The notes beneath the pieces are model-generated. The model had not been told where the DNA came from. It did not search any database and saw only the letters and a program-made list of their open reading frames with translations. This document shows, piece after piece, positions 10,017-23,355 of a stretch of 64,000 bases of DNA. The position numbers and the translations under genes were made by a program. Numbering within the stretch: the first letter of the stretch is position 1; the number at the start of each line of letters is the position of its first letter. The DNA is from Litsea cubeba (taxonomy: Eukaryota; Streptophyta; Magnoliopsida; Laurales; Lauraceae): positions 58,598,574-58,662,573 of the forward strand of contig CM022953.1 of assembly GCA_012931725.1 (NCBI GenBank), in the 5' to 3' direction.

Positions 10017-11906
10017 CAAGGGCGGATGAAGGGGGGGGGGGGGCCGGGTGGGCTGCAGCCCACCCAAGATTTGGGCCCCCCAAAAAAAATCCAGTTTTCA
10101 AAAAAAAAAAAAAATCTAGTTTCCCAAAAAAAAAAAATTGTCACTATTACTTTCACAACTTGTAGTCTTAGCTTGTAAGCATGGGTTTAAATCCTGTTAT
10201 TTCTTCTCTAATAAAATATCAGAGGAATTACCCTACCATTGTTGCAGCCAGTAATTCTCATAGCTTTGACAAAACTTCATTGTGAGCTGAAAATGAAAAG
10301 AAAAGAAATAAAAAAAATTAGGAAAAAAAAAAGTGAAACCGGTCGTCTTATGTATAATGTATTGTATATTGATGATTATTTACTATCTTAGGTTATAATG
10401 TCGCATCATCAAGCGCCCAAACAATCAATAACTCTTCTATCGTTCTATAAGAGAAAAGATGATAAATCTGAAAGTGGCGAAACTTCCACATCTATTCCTG
10501 ATATTTCAAAGCTTGATGAGGATGAGCGACGTCCTACCAAAGTTCAAGTTGTTGAAATTGAAGGAGTTGAACCTTCTTGTCGAGTCCAAAGAGTCGTAGT
10601 TGCACATTCTTCCAAAGCTCAAGAAGTTGCACCTATGGAAGTTGATGTCACTTTTTTCATTTGAATGTGATCTGGGTAAACGCATTGCTATATATGAATA
10701 CCCGCTTAATAAACATGATGAAGTTCGGGTAGCTTATCTTAGAATGGAACCTTGTCGACCTACTCATGGGAAAGAAAAAGATTATCCGGTGACCATATTT
10801 GGAAAGCAAGGCCGACGGTTCAATACTAATTGGTACAAACTATTCCATTGGCTAGAATATTCACTCCACACGGATAGAGCATATTGTTTTTATTGCTTTC
10901 TCTTTGAAACAAATCCTCCGAAGCATCCGGTATTTACCATTGATGGGTTTCAGAATTGGAAGAAGGTTAACAATGGGAAGAAGTGTCCTTTTTTGAAATA
11001 TGAAGGTGGTCTTTGTTCTCCACATAGGTCGGCGACAATGTATTGTGAGAATCTAATGAAACCTTCTCGACATATTGATAATGTTTTCAATACACTTTCT
11101 AAAGAAGCAATTGCAAATAATCAGTTGCTTCTCCGAAATGTTATTCAATGTATTCGGATGCTTGCATTACAAGGGTTTCCTTTTAGAGGACATGATGAAT
11201 CGAAGAAATCAAAGAATTGTGGAAACTTCATTGCAATGTTCGAGTTTTCGAAAATATTGAACAAGAAAGTTGCCGAAATAGTAGGTGATTGTCCATGAAA
11301 TGCCACGTATACCTCACATGGTATTCAGAAAACACTTTAGCATATATTTGCCGAAAATGTGAGAAAGAAAATACGCGAAGATGTTGGTAATGCAAAGTTT
11401 TGTATCCTTGTGGATGAAGCACAAGATAATTCACATAGAGAACAAATGTCCATTATTCTACGATTTGTTGATCGTGGTGGTTTTGTTAAAGAAAAGTTTT
11501 TGCTATTGTTGGTGTTGAAGACACTTCTCGCGGATTGCATGGTTATTTACATCAAAAGAGAGTTTGCTAATGAAGTCGACATAGAGTTGGTAATAAATGA
11601 ATTTGATAAGAAGCCACGCAAGTCAAGATTTCACTAGTGTCATGTTTTAACTTTTGTTTGTCTTTTGTCATACTTGTCAAGATCTATTGTGAAGACATTT
11701 TTTTTATTGATTTTGAGTAGTATAATAAAAATGATCACTCTTTTGGTATGATGCTTGTAGAAAATGAATAATGAAGATAGTACATAGATAGTTTTTGGTG
11801 AACATTGTTGTTATTTTTTATAATTTTTGGTGAGACATTGTTGTTATTTTTTTAGTGTAACTTAAGTGCAGCCCCCCCAGATTAGAAATCCTGGATCCGC
11901 CCCGAC
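10017..11906 (+). mobile_element. Decayed hAT-superfamily transposon
   Basis: The left end AAGGGCGGATGAAGG and the right end ...GGATCCGCCCCGAC form an imperfect terminal inverted repeat (GGGCGGAT). They are flanked by an 8-bp near-duplication, TGTCGAGA (10009-10016) and AGTCGAGA (11907-11914), the length expected of hAT insertions. A C-rich/G-rich stretch lies just inside each end. The body encodes a TTF-type zinc finger/DUF4371 transposase-like protein in pieces. At 1.9 kb and lacking the C-terminal dimerisation domain, it is internally deleted and non-autonomous. Confidence 0.85.
10398..11637 (+). pseudogene. hAT transposase-like protein (TTF zinc finger, DUF4371), truncated
   Basis: The start MSHHQAPKQSITLLSFYKR is a typical N-terminus for the ZMYM1-like/DUF4371 group of plant hAT proteins. 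A frameshift near 10655 moves to the frame beginning DLGKRIAIYEYPLNKHDEV. That frame carries the TTF-type zinc-finger region (WYKLFHWLEYS, AYCFYCFLFE) and then the GHDESKKSKNCGNF motif. In-frame stops at 11296-11298 (TGA) and 11338-11340 (TAG) precede the DUF4371 core NAKFCILVDEAQDNSHREQM. The frame ends at 11637 before the catalytic C-terminal half and the hAT dimerisation region. The family cuts and pastes DNA in the nucleus; this copy cannot. Confidence 0.87.
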
Positions 11907-12192
11907 AGTCGAGATCATCTGGGTGACGCCCCTCTTCAAGCCACATCTTTCGAAATCCTGAAATGGACAGTTACTATTGAGTAAGCAGTCAAACTGGTGC
12001 TTCTCGATCTCTGAATATCCCAAGATGAAGAACGTTCCAAGCTGGCTCCTTGTTTCCTATCTTGTATCCGCAATGTCAAATCATGCCATAACTTCTCCCA
12101 AATCTCGAGTCTCAAATGAAATAGTCGTAACACACACTATCTTTTCCAAAACTCTCGCAATCTAACAATTTTGTAACTCGGATGCTCTAACC
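11907..12192. other. Unassigned sequence, continuation of 9209-10016
   Basis: Flanking DNA between the hAT right end and the Tekay element. On the minus strand it can be read as protein-like (GYSEIEKHQFDCLLNS) but with no recognised family. No RNA gene or regulatory element is evident. Confidence 0.4.
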
Positions 12193-12197
12193 GGATA

Positions 12198-15116
12198 TGT
12201 CACGTCCCCAAAATAAGAATTGGGGAAAAACGTGAAAATTAAAATTTTAATACAACACAAGCTTCCAAAAGTGGACCCACATAAAATTTCAACATGTGGT
12301 GAGTCAAAATAAATTTCATTAAATGCAACGGAAGCTATATTCAATTGGTATTCAAAGTAATGAACCATCACGAAAATCAAATAAACATAATAATTCAAGT
12401 TGCAAAAATGAATAAAACAATTACTAAGAAAGGTTTATCATTGAGGAAAGTTCATCTAAGGAATTACTAAGATGACGTTCTCTCTAAAGTAGGTTCAAAC
12501 GCCTCCGAAACCGTCTCCGGCGTCCCACTCAGGTTCGTCAGTTGGCTCAAACGTTTGAAACGTTTGATCCTCCTCCGTTTCCTCGGTAAAGTAGGGCTCG
12601 GTACCTATGCACCAAATATTACAAAGTAAATAGCAAGTACATAATCATAATTCGAAATTAAATACCATTACGAAAAGAATAAAGACAAGTGTGATCATAT
12701 AGAAGTAAAAGTGAAGATATACGCGAATGAACGTATGACATAAATCCAAATAAAACAAATGGAGCAATAAGATTCACACGGAGACAAGTGTCCCCGTTGT
12801 GGGTGGTCAACCCTACATAATCGGGAAAGCCCGTCCATAACGTCGGTGGTCAACCGATCAATAAACAAAAATCAGGATAACCTGTTCACATTCATAGCGG
12901 ATTATAAGTGATCCGGACACATCGGTGATCAACCGTCCATATACGATCTGCAGTCGTTCAAAAATGACCAACATAAAGGAAACATATATGCATAATAGAC
13001 CCGAATAATAAGGCTCCGACACAAGAGTCCTAAGTCATAGTAAAGTGCTGGCCATTCCACATTCTATATCATAATCAAATCATTATATAAAATTTGCCAA
13101 GCCACTTTATAGTCCGTAACACAATAGGGTATGCATCTAAAGGAACACATATCCCAAATCAACATATATATGCATGCGAAGGTCAAGGAATAATCACAAA
13201 CCAATCCTAAGGTTAAACATAAGGTCTCATGCCCAACAACCACTGTAATCTCTAATAGATAAAAGATCAACGCATCCATTCTAAATTAATGGTGCATAAA
13301 TCCAATTAAGGATTTTCCAATAGAGATGGGTTGAACTTAAATCCACTAGGATTTTCTCGAGGTTATATAAAGCACTAAACCTCATGTTAGTAAGATACCG
13401 TGTGCCCATACGGTATTTACTCGGTCCAATGATCCAATTAATAAGGTATAAAAATATAATATTAACCCATGAAAACCAAAGATATCATTCAAAGTTTATT
13501 TGCAAATAATAATAATAAATCATAATCTTAATTTATAATTTTAGAAAACCTGAGGACCCTAACAAAATATTTTACACATTTAAAATAAGCCAAGGGTTTT
13601 AGTTTGGGGTTCATTAAAACTAACAGGGCTTCTTTCTAATTTTATAGAAACTAATGGGACATGGTCTGAAGTTAATATTGTACATCACAATGATATTCCC
13701 TTACCCAAAAGGTCCAGGTCAACACCCACCACACAGAACTTCTTTTCAACTTATAAAAGTCATGGGTAAGGTCACACTCAAACATATAATATTCAATACA
13801 CAAGAGGTCTCTCTCTCCTGGGCAAAACCACCTCCATTTTACATGACAGAACCGAACCCAGTTACAGAATATATGACGGACCTCACGCCACTTGCTACAA
13901 GGAGTCAAGCACAGTGGGCCCTATGGATCAAGAACCCATGATCAACCACACAAGTATATGTCGCCCAGCCCTGTACAACCAGATGTGCCGACCAGATCTG
14001 TGATCAGATCGCACAGTGGGTCCCACAACCGCCTGATGCCCAACTGATTTTTTTCCTTTAAAACACGCTATGCTGATCGAGCTACAGGATGGTGGCCCAA
14101 ATGGGGTCCACTGCACACGGGTCCATCCTCTCTGAGGCCGCCTGAGGGTCCACTAGCGGATCTACGGTCCTGATCAAATATCAAGATGGGCCCCACAGTC
14201 CAAAACACTGTAATTAGTCTTTCACGGTTAAGTCCGAGAAACTGTTACAGGGTCTTCCCTGGGCTTTCGATGAATAATCTATCTATCTCCATACACAAAT
14301 TTACATAATATGAAAGAGGGTTTTGAAATCCAAACAAAAGTACTGCGACATTAGCCATTTGCAACAGTAACATCAATACGAGACACAAAATCGCATTACT
14401 AAATTATCATAAGAAAAGGCATAAAAAGGGGTTTCTAAATGCATTAATACTTGAGTCAACGAGAAACACAAGCATTAAATTCACAAATTATGTTTAGGTA
14501 CTTGCCTTTCACTGGGGTTAAAGAAAAATGCACATACCCTAATACCCAAATCAAGATTCCCACAGCGCTCGAGAATAATCCTATCGCCAATCTGACATAA
14601 GAGATGGGAAAGAAATGCCCAAATGAGCAGATCTATTATAACCCTACCCAACCTAACATTGGAAAAGAAGAAGGTAACCCAAGAGTATAGATTTACTTCT
14701 CTAATGGCTTGACGAGAGGGTTACCTGAGATAAGAAGGTCGAACCAAGAATGATGGTATCCTCTGATCTTGATTATGATGGCTAAATCTCAAAGCTGGTA
14801 TGGCTTGGGATGCTGAAAAGAGGAAGAAGAAGACGAACGATCGGGACAGGAATAGTTGCAGAGGAAGAGATAAGGATGTGCATTCGTAATAAGAGGATAA
14901 GGTTAAGAGAATAATGGGCTTAAGTCATTGGGTCGGGTCAAACTGCGGGTCAGGACATCTACCCATTAACCCAACTCACCAATCCACGCATCTAATCTAA
15001 CGTGTTGCCCCACTTAATCCTAACCACTTAAATAACTAAAATACATTTAATTAAAATAATAGTAATATTCTAATAAAAATATAATTAAAAATTATAAATG
15101 GGACCCGGATCTTACA
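12198..15116 (-). repeat. 3' LTR of the Tekay-like element
   Basis: In the element's orientation it begins TGTAAGATCC (15116) and ends GGGGACGTGACA (12198). It is preceded by the polypurine tract at 15117-15129. It contains no supported gene; short open frames in it are mirrored in the other LTR simply because the two are copies. Confidence 0.96.
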
Positions 15117-15129
15117 TTCTCCCCCCCTT
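15117..15129 (-). other. Polypurine tract of the Tekay-like element
   Basis: The minus strand reads AAGGGGGGGAGAA directly upstream of the 3' LTR start TGTAAG. This is the RNase H-resistant primer for plus-strand synthesis. Confidence 0.9.
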
Positions 15130-15155
15130 AGGATATTTGGTCCTCCAAATAAAAA

Positions 15156-18100
15156 TCATACCTCTGGAAGAAGAAACGGATACAACTTCCTCACTTGGTC
15201 CCGAAGTTCCCAAGTGGCTTCTCGAGGACTATGGTGCTCCCACTGGACTTTCACCCAATGTATTGTCCGAGTCCTGAGAATTTGCTCTTTTGTGTCGATG
15301 ATCTGAGACGGTCGCTCCACATAAGTAACATCTGGCTGCAATTCCAATGGCTCATAGTGCAACACGTGCAAAGGGTCTTTGATATACTTTTTCAACATCG
15401 AGACATGAAAAACATTATGCACTGCTGACAACTCTGCTGGTAAAGCCAATCTGTAAGCAACTTCTCCAATTCTTTCCAAGATCTCGAATGGGCCTATAAA
15501 TCGCCGAGATAACTTCCCTTTTTGCCCAAATCGCAATGTTCCCCGCGTCGGTGAAACCTTAAGAAATACATGTTCACCTATTTCAAACTGAAGATCTCTT
15601 CTCTTCATGTCTGCATAACTCTTCTGCCGGCTTCTAGCAATTTTCTACCGATCATGGATTTGCTTCACTTGTTCACTGGTATCACTAACAATAGATGGGC
15701 CATGAAAACTTCTGACACCTATCTCTTCCCAACAAATTGGGGTTCTGCATCTACGGCCATACAACGCTTCGAATGGTGCCATACCGATACTAGAGTGATA
15801 ACTATTATTGTATGCAAACTCGCATAATGGGAGACTCTTCTGCCAGTCCTTCCCAAACTCAAAGACGCAAGCTCGCAACATATCCTCCAGTGTCTGATTA
15901 GTCCTTTCAGTTTGACCGTCGGTCTGAGGATGATACGCTGTACTGAAATTCAACTTCGTGCCCAAAGCTGCCTGAAGTTCTGTCCAAAATCTGCCCAAAA
16001 ATCTAGGATCTCTGTCTGATACGATCGATAGAGGGACACCATGAATTGTGACAACCTTCTCCATATACATTCGAGCTAATTCATCTCGAGGTGTCTTCAT
16101 GTTCATTGGTAAGAAATGTGCCACCTTTGTCAGCCTGTCAACTATCACCCAGATACTATCTCTGTTATGAATCGATGGCAATCCAGAAATAAAATCCATT
16201 GTTATGTGTTCCCATTTCCAATCTGGCACTTCCAATTGTTTTAAAAGTCCTGGGGGTTGCTTCCGTTCTGCCTTTACTTGCTGACACACCAAGCATCTTG
16301 CTGTAAATCCTGCTACTTCCTTCTTCATGTTATTCCACCAATAATGATTACGCAGGTTCTGGTACATCTTTGTACTACCCGGATGAATAGTATAACGGGA
16401 ATGATGCGCCTCCGTCATAATCTCATTCTTCAGCTCTTCTATGTTTGGCACACATAACCGATCTTGAAAGTACAACACACCCTCTACTATTCTGAACTCT
16501 GGTCTGCTGTCAATCTGTCCAATTACTCGAGCTAGCTCCGGATCCTCTACCTGCCTGCTTTTGATCCTGTTCAAGATCTCTGGTTCCCAGACAAACATGT
16601 GAGCCAACATAACCTTGTCATCAATTGGCTGCAAAGTCACTCCCAAATCGAGAAAAATCTCTGCCCAAGACCATTCTGCTCTCAAACATGCATTAGTTGC
16701 TACTCTTCGACTCAATGCATCAGCCACTACATTGGCTTTCCCGGGATGATATTTGATTGGAAAGTCAAAATCCTTCATGTATTCCATCCACCGGGTCTGT
16801 CTCATGTTCAATTCAGGCTGAGTAAACAAATATTGGAGACTTCTATGGTCTGAATGAATTTCAAACTTCTCACCGTAAAGGTAATGACGCCACATCTTCA
16901 ATGCCATGACTACTGCTGCAAGTTCCAAATCATGAGTTGCATACTTTTTCTCATGCTCTTTCAATTGTCTAGAGCCATAAGCCACTACTTTCCCATCCTG
17001 CATAAGCACACAACCCAATCCAACCTTCGAAGCATCTGTGTAAATGACAAATCTACCATTGTCCGTAGGCAATGTGAGTACTGGAGCGGTAGTCAACCTA
17101 TTCTTTAACTCCTGAAAACTTGCTTCACATTCGTCAGTCCACACGAAAGGCACATCTTTTCGTGTTAATTTGGTCAATGGAGCAGCAATGGATGAAAATC
17201 CTCTCACAAATCTCCTGTAGTAACCTGCTAAACCCAAGAAACTACGAATCTCTGTTATAGACATGGGTCTCTGCCACTTGACCACTGCCTCAATCTTTCC
17301 TGGATCTACCGCCAATCCTTCCTTGCTGATGTTGTGACCCAAGAAAATGACTTGCTCAAGCCAAAATTCACACTTACTCAACTTGGCATAGAGTTGATGA
17401 TCTCTCAAAGTCTGCAATGCTGATCTCAAATGCTGCTCGTGATCTTCTCGAGACCGAGAATACACTAATACGTCGTCTATAAAAACAACGATGAACTGGT
17501 CGAGAAATGGAGTAAATATCTTATTCATCAAGGCCATAAATACTCCTGGAGCATTGGTTAATCCAAACGGCATTACTAAAAACTCGTAGTGGCCATATCT
17601 TATCCTGAATGCTGTCTTCTGAATATCCTGATCTCGAACTCTGAGCTGGTGATAACCTGATCTCAAATCTATCTTTGAGAAATATTCAGCTCCCTGAAGC
17701 TGGTCAAACAACTCATCGATCCTGGGAAGAGGGTATTTGTTATTGATTGTGACCTGATTGAGTTGTCTATAATCTATACACATCCTCATGGAACCATCCT
17801 TTTTCTTCACAAACAGGACCGGTGCACCCCAAGGTGATACACTTGGTCTCACAAATCCCTTGTCCAACAAATCCTGCAATTGGGTTTTCAACTCTCTGAG
17901 TTCTGCTGGAGCCATTCTATATGGAGCTTTAGAAATAGAAGCTGTCCCTGGTACCAATTCAATTGAGAAATCTATCTCTCTGGCTGGAGGTAAGCCTGGA
18001 ATCTCATCGGGGAAAACATCCGGAAACTCACAGACCACTGGAATATCCTCCACCCCTTTGGACTGTTTATCCTCCATGATAAACGCCAAGTATCCTTGAC

Positions 18101-19939
18101 ATCCAGATTTCAACAATCTTTCTGCTTTCAGTGCCGAGATCCGGCATGTCTGAATCGATCTCCTTTGCCCAACGAATTCAACAGTGTCCGAATGCAACGA
18201 CAACTTGATGGTTTTATTAAAACAGTCCATCACTGCTCTATAGGTCGCTAGCCAATCCATACCAAGTATGACATCGAAATCCTTCATCGTTAAAAGAATC
18301 AGGTCTGCAGGTAAAATGAAATCTCCGACCTGAACTCGGGTACTCGGAAAATATTGGTGACAACGGACCTGCGTGCCCACTGGGGTACCCACTACTAAAG
18401 CAATATCTAATCTCACTACAGCCTCATTGATATGTCTAGCAAAATCATGAGAAACAAATGAATGTGTAGAGCCAGGGTCAAAAATGGCCTTAGCTTCTAC
18501 CTCTGAGATTAGAACAATACCTTCCACCACTTCTGCAGAAGCATCTGCATCCTCATGCGTGACTGCATAAACTTTGCCCATCTGATAGGCTTGGTTCTGC
18601 TGCCCTTGGACTGGCCTTGGTGCTCTTGGTTGACCCACTGGTTGCTGCCTGTATTGCTGAAATGGCCTCTGTTGTCCATGAACTGGCCTCTGTTGTCCTA
18701 GAGCTGGCCTCTGATGCTGTGGTAATGCACCCCTAAACTGCTGATAGTGAGGAGCTGGTGTTCGGTACAACTGCTGCTGTTGTGGGGCTCGATAAATCTG
18801 TTGTGGCCCCTGCGGAGGTGCTGCTCTCCACGGCTGCGCCGGAGTACGAGAAGCTACTAGCTGGGATTTTGGTAACTGACTACCACCGTTGGGACAATCT
18901 CGAACTTGATCTCCAAGCTGTCCACAATGAAAACATGCCCCAGTCTCCTTGTAGCATTGCTCAGTAGGGTGATTCTTTCCACACCGTCTACACAGTGGTT
19001 TCTGACCACCTGAGGGTTGACCTTGAAACTTCGGTTTCTTTGGGTTGCCCTGACTAGAAGATTGCCTCAACTGATGTTGCTGGTATTTGGCTTGCCGTTC
19101 TGCTGCCTTCTTATTTAGTGCACCTTCAGCCCAATATGCACTTTTTACAGCCTCTTGGAATGTCGGGCGTTGATTGTCTCCAATCATCATATAGATATCA
19201 GCTGATAATCCATCCAGAAAACGCCTGATTTTCTCTTCCTCCGGAACAACTAGTGTGGGTGCATACTTAGACAATCTTGTGAACTGCTGTTCATATTGCT
19301 GCACTGACATATCCCCTTGCACCAAGTTTGAAAATCCCTCTTCCACTGGTCTTTGACATATTTGGGTATGAACTTGTCCATAAACTCCTTGGTGAATGTT
19401 TCCCATGCAGTTTCTTCAGCCACTACCTCTGCTTGCACTACTGCCTTCACCGAGTTCCACCACTGGAGAGCTATCCCTCGGAACATGTAAGCTGCCAAGT
19501 TCACTCGCTGCTTCTGAGTACAGCGGAAAACCGCAAAGATCTGCTCTAACTGCTCTATAAAGGCATCTGCTGCCATGGGATCCTCGGACCCGTGAAACTC
19601 AGGAGGAACCCTCTTCCTAAATTTCTCGTACAAGTCATTTGGATCTACTTCTCGAGGAGGCATGACCACTTGTACTGGCTGGGCTGCTCTGTCAGTTAAT
19701 GCTATGATCTGAGCCTAGAATGCTGCCCTGTCATGATCTGCTTGTGCCCTCTCAGCAACTCTATCTTCTCTTTCTTGTTGTTTCTCTGCAGCTCGTTCAG
19801 CTTCAGCTGCTCTTTGTTGCTCATTTTGAGTTGCCTGTGATTGCATAAAAGCCTGCAACAGCTGATTGAAACGTTCATCTGAATTATTAGATCCATTCCC
19901 AGGCTCTTTGTCCTGAGATCTTGTACTACGTTGGGCCAT
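15156..19939 (-). pseudogene. Tekay-like gag-pol, broken at three points
   Basis: The gag start MAQRSTRSQDKEPGNG is at 19939. Breaks are an in-frame TAG at 19715-19717, a frameshift near 19335 in the gag domain (just before FSNLVQGDMSVQQYEQQF), and an in-frame TAG near 15643 between integrase and the C-terminal segment. From 19335 the frame is open for about 1230 codons. It includes a QP-rich linker, a zinc knuckle CFHCGQLGDQVRDC, protease FDPGSTHSFVS, RT (MPFGLTNAPGVFM, FIDDVLVYSR), RNase H (YTDASKVGLGCVLMQDG), the integrase zinc finger (HHSRYTIHPGS..CLVC) and core (MDFISGLPS, SIVSDRDPRF, YHPQTDGQTE). The last segment (15608-15156) holds the chromodomain-like VKVQWEHHSPREATWELRD. Only three point changes separate it from a full-length frame. 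Confidence 0.94.
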
Positions 19940-20092
19940 GACCTACAATAAAATAATAATGGTTTAGTTCCTCAAAAACAAGCTAACAAACAATTCTATA
20001 GGCTTAAAAGTTTACACTTTAAAGTCTATCTAACGGAAATCGCAATCCTCACCACGTCCTATTGTTTCTATCCATTTTTAATATCCGAAGAT

Positions 20093-20112
20093 CGTGCTGG
20101 GCTCTGATACCA
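20093..20112 (-). other. Primer-binding site of the Tekay-like element
   Basis: The minus strand reads TGGTATCAGAGCCCAGCACG, starting two bases inside the 5' LTR. The first 12 bases complement the initiator tRNA-Met 3' end. Confidence 0.9.
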
Positions 20113-20114
20113 AC

Positions 20115-23035
20115 TGTCACGTCCCCAAAATAAGAATTGGGGAAAAAACGTGAAAATTAAAATTTTAATACAACACAAGCTTCCAAAAGTGGACCCACAT
20201 AAAATTTCAACATGTGGTGAGTCAAAATAAATTTCATTAAATGCAACGAAAGCTATATTCAATTGGTATTCAAAGTAATGAACCATCACGAAAATCAAAT
20301 AAACATAATAATTCAAGTTGCAAAAATGAATAAAACAATTACTAAGAAAGGTTTATCATTGAGGAAAGTTCATCTAAGGAATTACTAAGATGACGTTCTC
20401 TCTAAAGTAGGTTCAAACGCCTCCGAAACCGTCTCCGGCGTCCCACTCAGGTTCGTCAGTTGGCTCAAACGTTTGAAACGTTTGATCCTCCTCCGTTTCC
20501 TCGGTAAAGTAGGGCTCGGTACCTATGCACCAAATATTACAAAGTAAATAGCAAGTACATAATCATAATTCGAAATTAAATACCATTACGAAAAGAATAA
20601 AGACAAGTGTGATCATATAGAAGTAAAAGTGAAGATATACGCGAATGAACGTATGACATAAATCCAAATAAAACAAATGGAGCAATAAGATTCACACGGA
20701 GACAAGTGTCCCCGTTGTGGGTGGTCAACCCTACATAATCGGGAAAAGCCCGTCCATAACGTCGGTGGTCAACCGATCAATAAACAAAAATCGGGATAAC
20801 CTGTTCACATTCATAGCGGATTATAAGTGATCCGGACACATCGGTGATCAACCGTCCATATACGATCTGCAGTCGTTCAAAAATGACCAACATAAAGGAA
20901 ACATATATGCATAATAGACCCGAATAATAAGGCTCCGACACAAGAGTCCTAAGTCATAGTAAAGTGCTGGCCATTCCACATTCTATATCATAATCAAATC
21001 ATTATATAAAATTTGCCAAGCCACTTTATAGTCCGTAACACAATAGGGTATGCATCTAAAGGAACACATATCCCAAATCAACATATATATGCATGCGAAG
21101 GTCAAGGAATAATCACAAACCAATCCTAAGGTTAAACATAAGGTCTCATGCCCAACAACCACTGGAATCTCTAATAGATAAAAGATCAACGCATCCATTC
21201 TAAATTAATGGTGCATAAATCCAATTAAGGATTTTCCAATAGAGATGGGTTGAACTTAAATCCACTAGGATTTTCTAGAGGTTATATGAAGCACTAAACC
21301 TCATGTTAGTAAGATACCGTGTGCCCATACGGTATTTACTCGGTCCAATGATCCAATTAATAAGGTATAAAAATATAATATTAACCCATGAAAACCAAAG
21401 ATATCATTCAAAGTTTATTTGCAAATAATAATAATAAATCATAATCTTAATTTATAATTTTAGAAAACCTGAGGACCCTAACAAAATATTTTACACATTT
21501 AAAATAAGCCAAGGGTTTTAGTTTGGGGTTCATTAAAACTAACAGGGCTTCTTTCTAATTTTATAGAAACTAATTGGACATGGTTTGAAGTTAATATTGT
21601 ACATCACAATGATATTCCCTTACCCAAAAGGTCCAGGTCAACACCCACCACACAGAGCTTCTTTTCAACTTATAAAAGTCATGGGTAAGGTCACACTCAA
21701 ACTTATAATATTCAATACACAAGAGGTCTCTCTCTCCTGGGCAAAACCACCTCCATTTTACATGACAGAACCGAACCCAGTTACAGAATATATGACGGAC
21801 CTCACGCCACTTGCTACAAGGAGTCAAGCACAGTGGGCCCTATGGATCAAGAACCCATGATCAACCACACAAGTATATGTCGCCCAGCCCTGTACAACCA
21901 GATGTGCCGACCAGATCTGTGATCAGATCGCACAGTGGGTCCCACAACCGCCTGATGCCCAACTGATTTTTTTCCTTTAAAACACGCTCTGCTGATCGAG
22001 CTACAAGATGGTGGCCCAAATGGGGTCCACTGCACACGGGTCCATCCTCTCTGAGGCCGCCTGAGGGTCCACTAGCGGATCTACGGTCCTGATCAAATAT
22101 CAAGATGGGCCCCACAGTCCAAAACACTGTAATTAGTCTTTCACGGTTAAGTCCGAGAAACTGTTACAGGGTCTTCCCTGGGCTTTCGATGAATAATCTA
22201 TCTATCTCCATACACAAATTTACATAATATGAAAGAGGGTTTTGAAATCCAAACAAAAGTACTGCGACATTAGCCATTTGCAACAGTAACATCAATACGA
22301 GACACAAAATCGCATTACTAAATTATCATAAGAAAAGGCATAAAAAGGGGTTTCTAAATGCATTAATACTTGAGTCAACGAGAAACACAAGCATTAAATT
22401 CACAAATTATGTTTAGGTACTTGCCTTTCACTGGGGTTAAAGAAAAATGCACAGACCCTAATACCCAAATCAAGATTCCCACAGCGCTCGAGAATAATCC
22501 TATCGCCAATCTGACATAAGAGATGGGAAAGAAATGCCCAAATGAGCAGATCTATTATAACCCTACCCAAACCTAACATTGGAAAAGAAGAAGGTAACCC
22601 AAGAGTATAGATTTACTTCTCTAATGGCTTGACGAGAGGGTTACTTGAGATAAGAAGGTCGAACCAAGAATGATGGTATCCTCTGATCTTGATTCTGATG
22701 GCTAGATCTCAAAGCTGGTATGGCTTGGGATGCTGAAAAGAGGAAGAAGAAGACGAACGATCGGCACAGGAATAGTTGCAGAGGAAGAGATAAGGATGTG
22801 CATTCGTAATAAGAGGATAAGGTTAAGAGAATAATGGGCTTAAGTCATTGGGTCGGGTCAAACTGCGGGTCAGGACATCTACCCATTAACCCAACTCACC
22901 AATCCACGCATCTAATCTAACGTGTGCCCCACTTAATCCTAACCACTTAAATAACTAAAATACATTTAATTAAAATAATAGTAATATTCTAATAAAAATA
23001 TAATTAAAAATTATAAATGGGACCCGGATCTTACA
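20115..23035 (-). repeat. 5' LTR of the Tekay-like element
   Basis: A 2921-bp copy of the 12198-15116 repeat, two bases longer through four single-base indels. It ends next to the target duplication GGATA at 23036. The same family recurs as an older, opposite-orientation solo LTR at 51782-62135. Confidence 0.96.
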
Positions 23036-23355
23036 GGATATGTTGACATCCAAGGCATCTGGAGAGATAACCCGCGATCACGCATTCCTTATTGTCCACC
23101 AAGTTTGCCCTTCTAGTCCTTATGCATCTTCATACTGTCCAAGTGTGTTGATTTCCTTGTACAAAATTTCTACTTCACCATCCCAAAATTCGAAACTTCC
23201 GAATCTGGTGTGCACAACCCGTCACGAAGATATAATACTCAAATCATAATTATGAGGCCAAAAATTTCTTCAGTGCACTCAAGTTATTGTCAGCTTTGTG
23301 TAGTTCTGCTGGACATTCTGAAGTCTCCAGAAGATATATATATATATATATATAT
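23036..23355. other. Unassigned flank and (TA)n tract
   Basis: Continuation of the locus interrupted by the Tekay insertion. No gene is recognised. The last about 28 bases are an AT/TA dinucleotide run directly abutting the long-TIR element; a similar run abuts the element's other end. Confidence 0.6.

Larger units (their letters stand above)
12198..23035 (-). mobile_element. Complete Tekay/Del-like Ty3/gypsy element (10.84 kb)
   Basis: Two direct repeats of 2919 and 2921 bp (TGTCACGTCCCC...GGATCTTACA on the plus strand) enclose 5.0 kb holding a minus-strand gag-pol, a primer-binding site and a polypurine tract. The perfect 5-bp target duplication GGATA lies at 12193-12197 and 23036-23040. 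By eye the LTRs differ by about 16 substitutions and 4 single-base indels (about 0.55%), so the insertion is recent. Gag-pol nevertheless carries two stops and one frameshift. The long LTRs, the integrase type and the C-terminal chromodomain-like segment fit the Tekay/Del chromoviruses. Confidence 0.96.

Noticed and set aside
9962..10165. Small frames over the poly-G/poly-A runs near 10030-10140
   Set aside because: They are low-complexity sequence just inside the hAT end.
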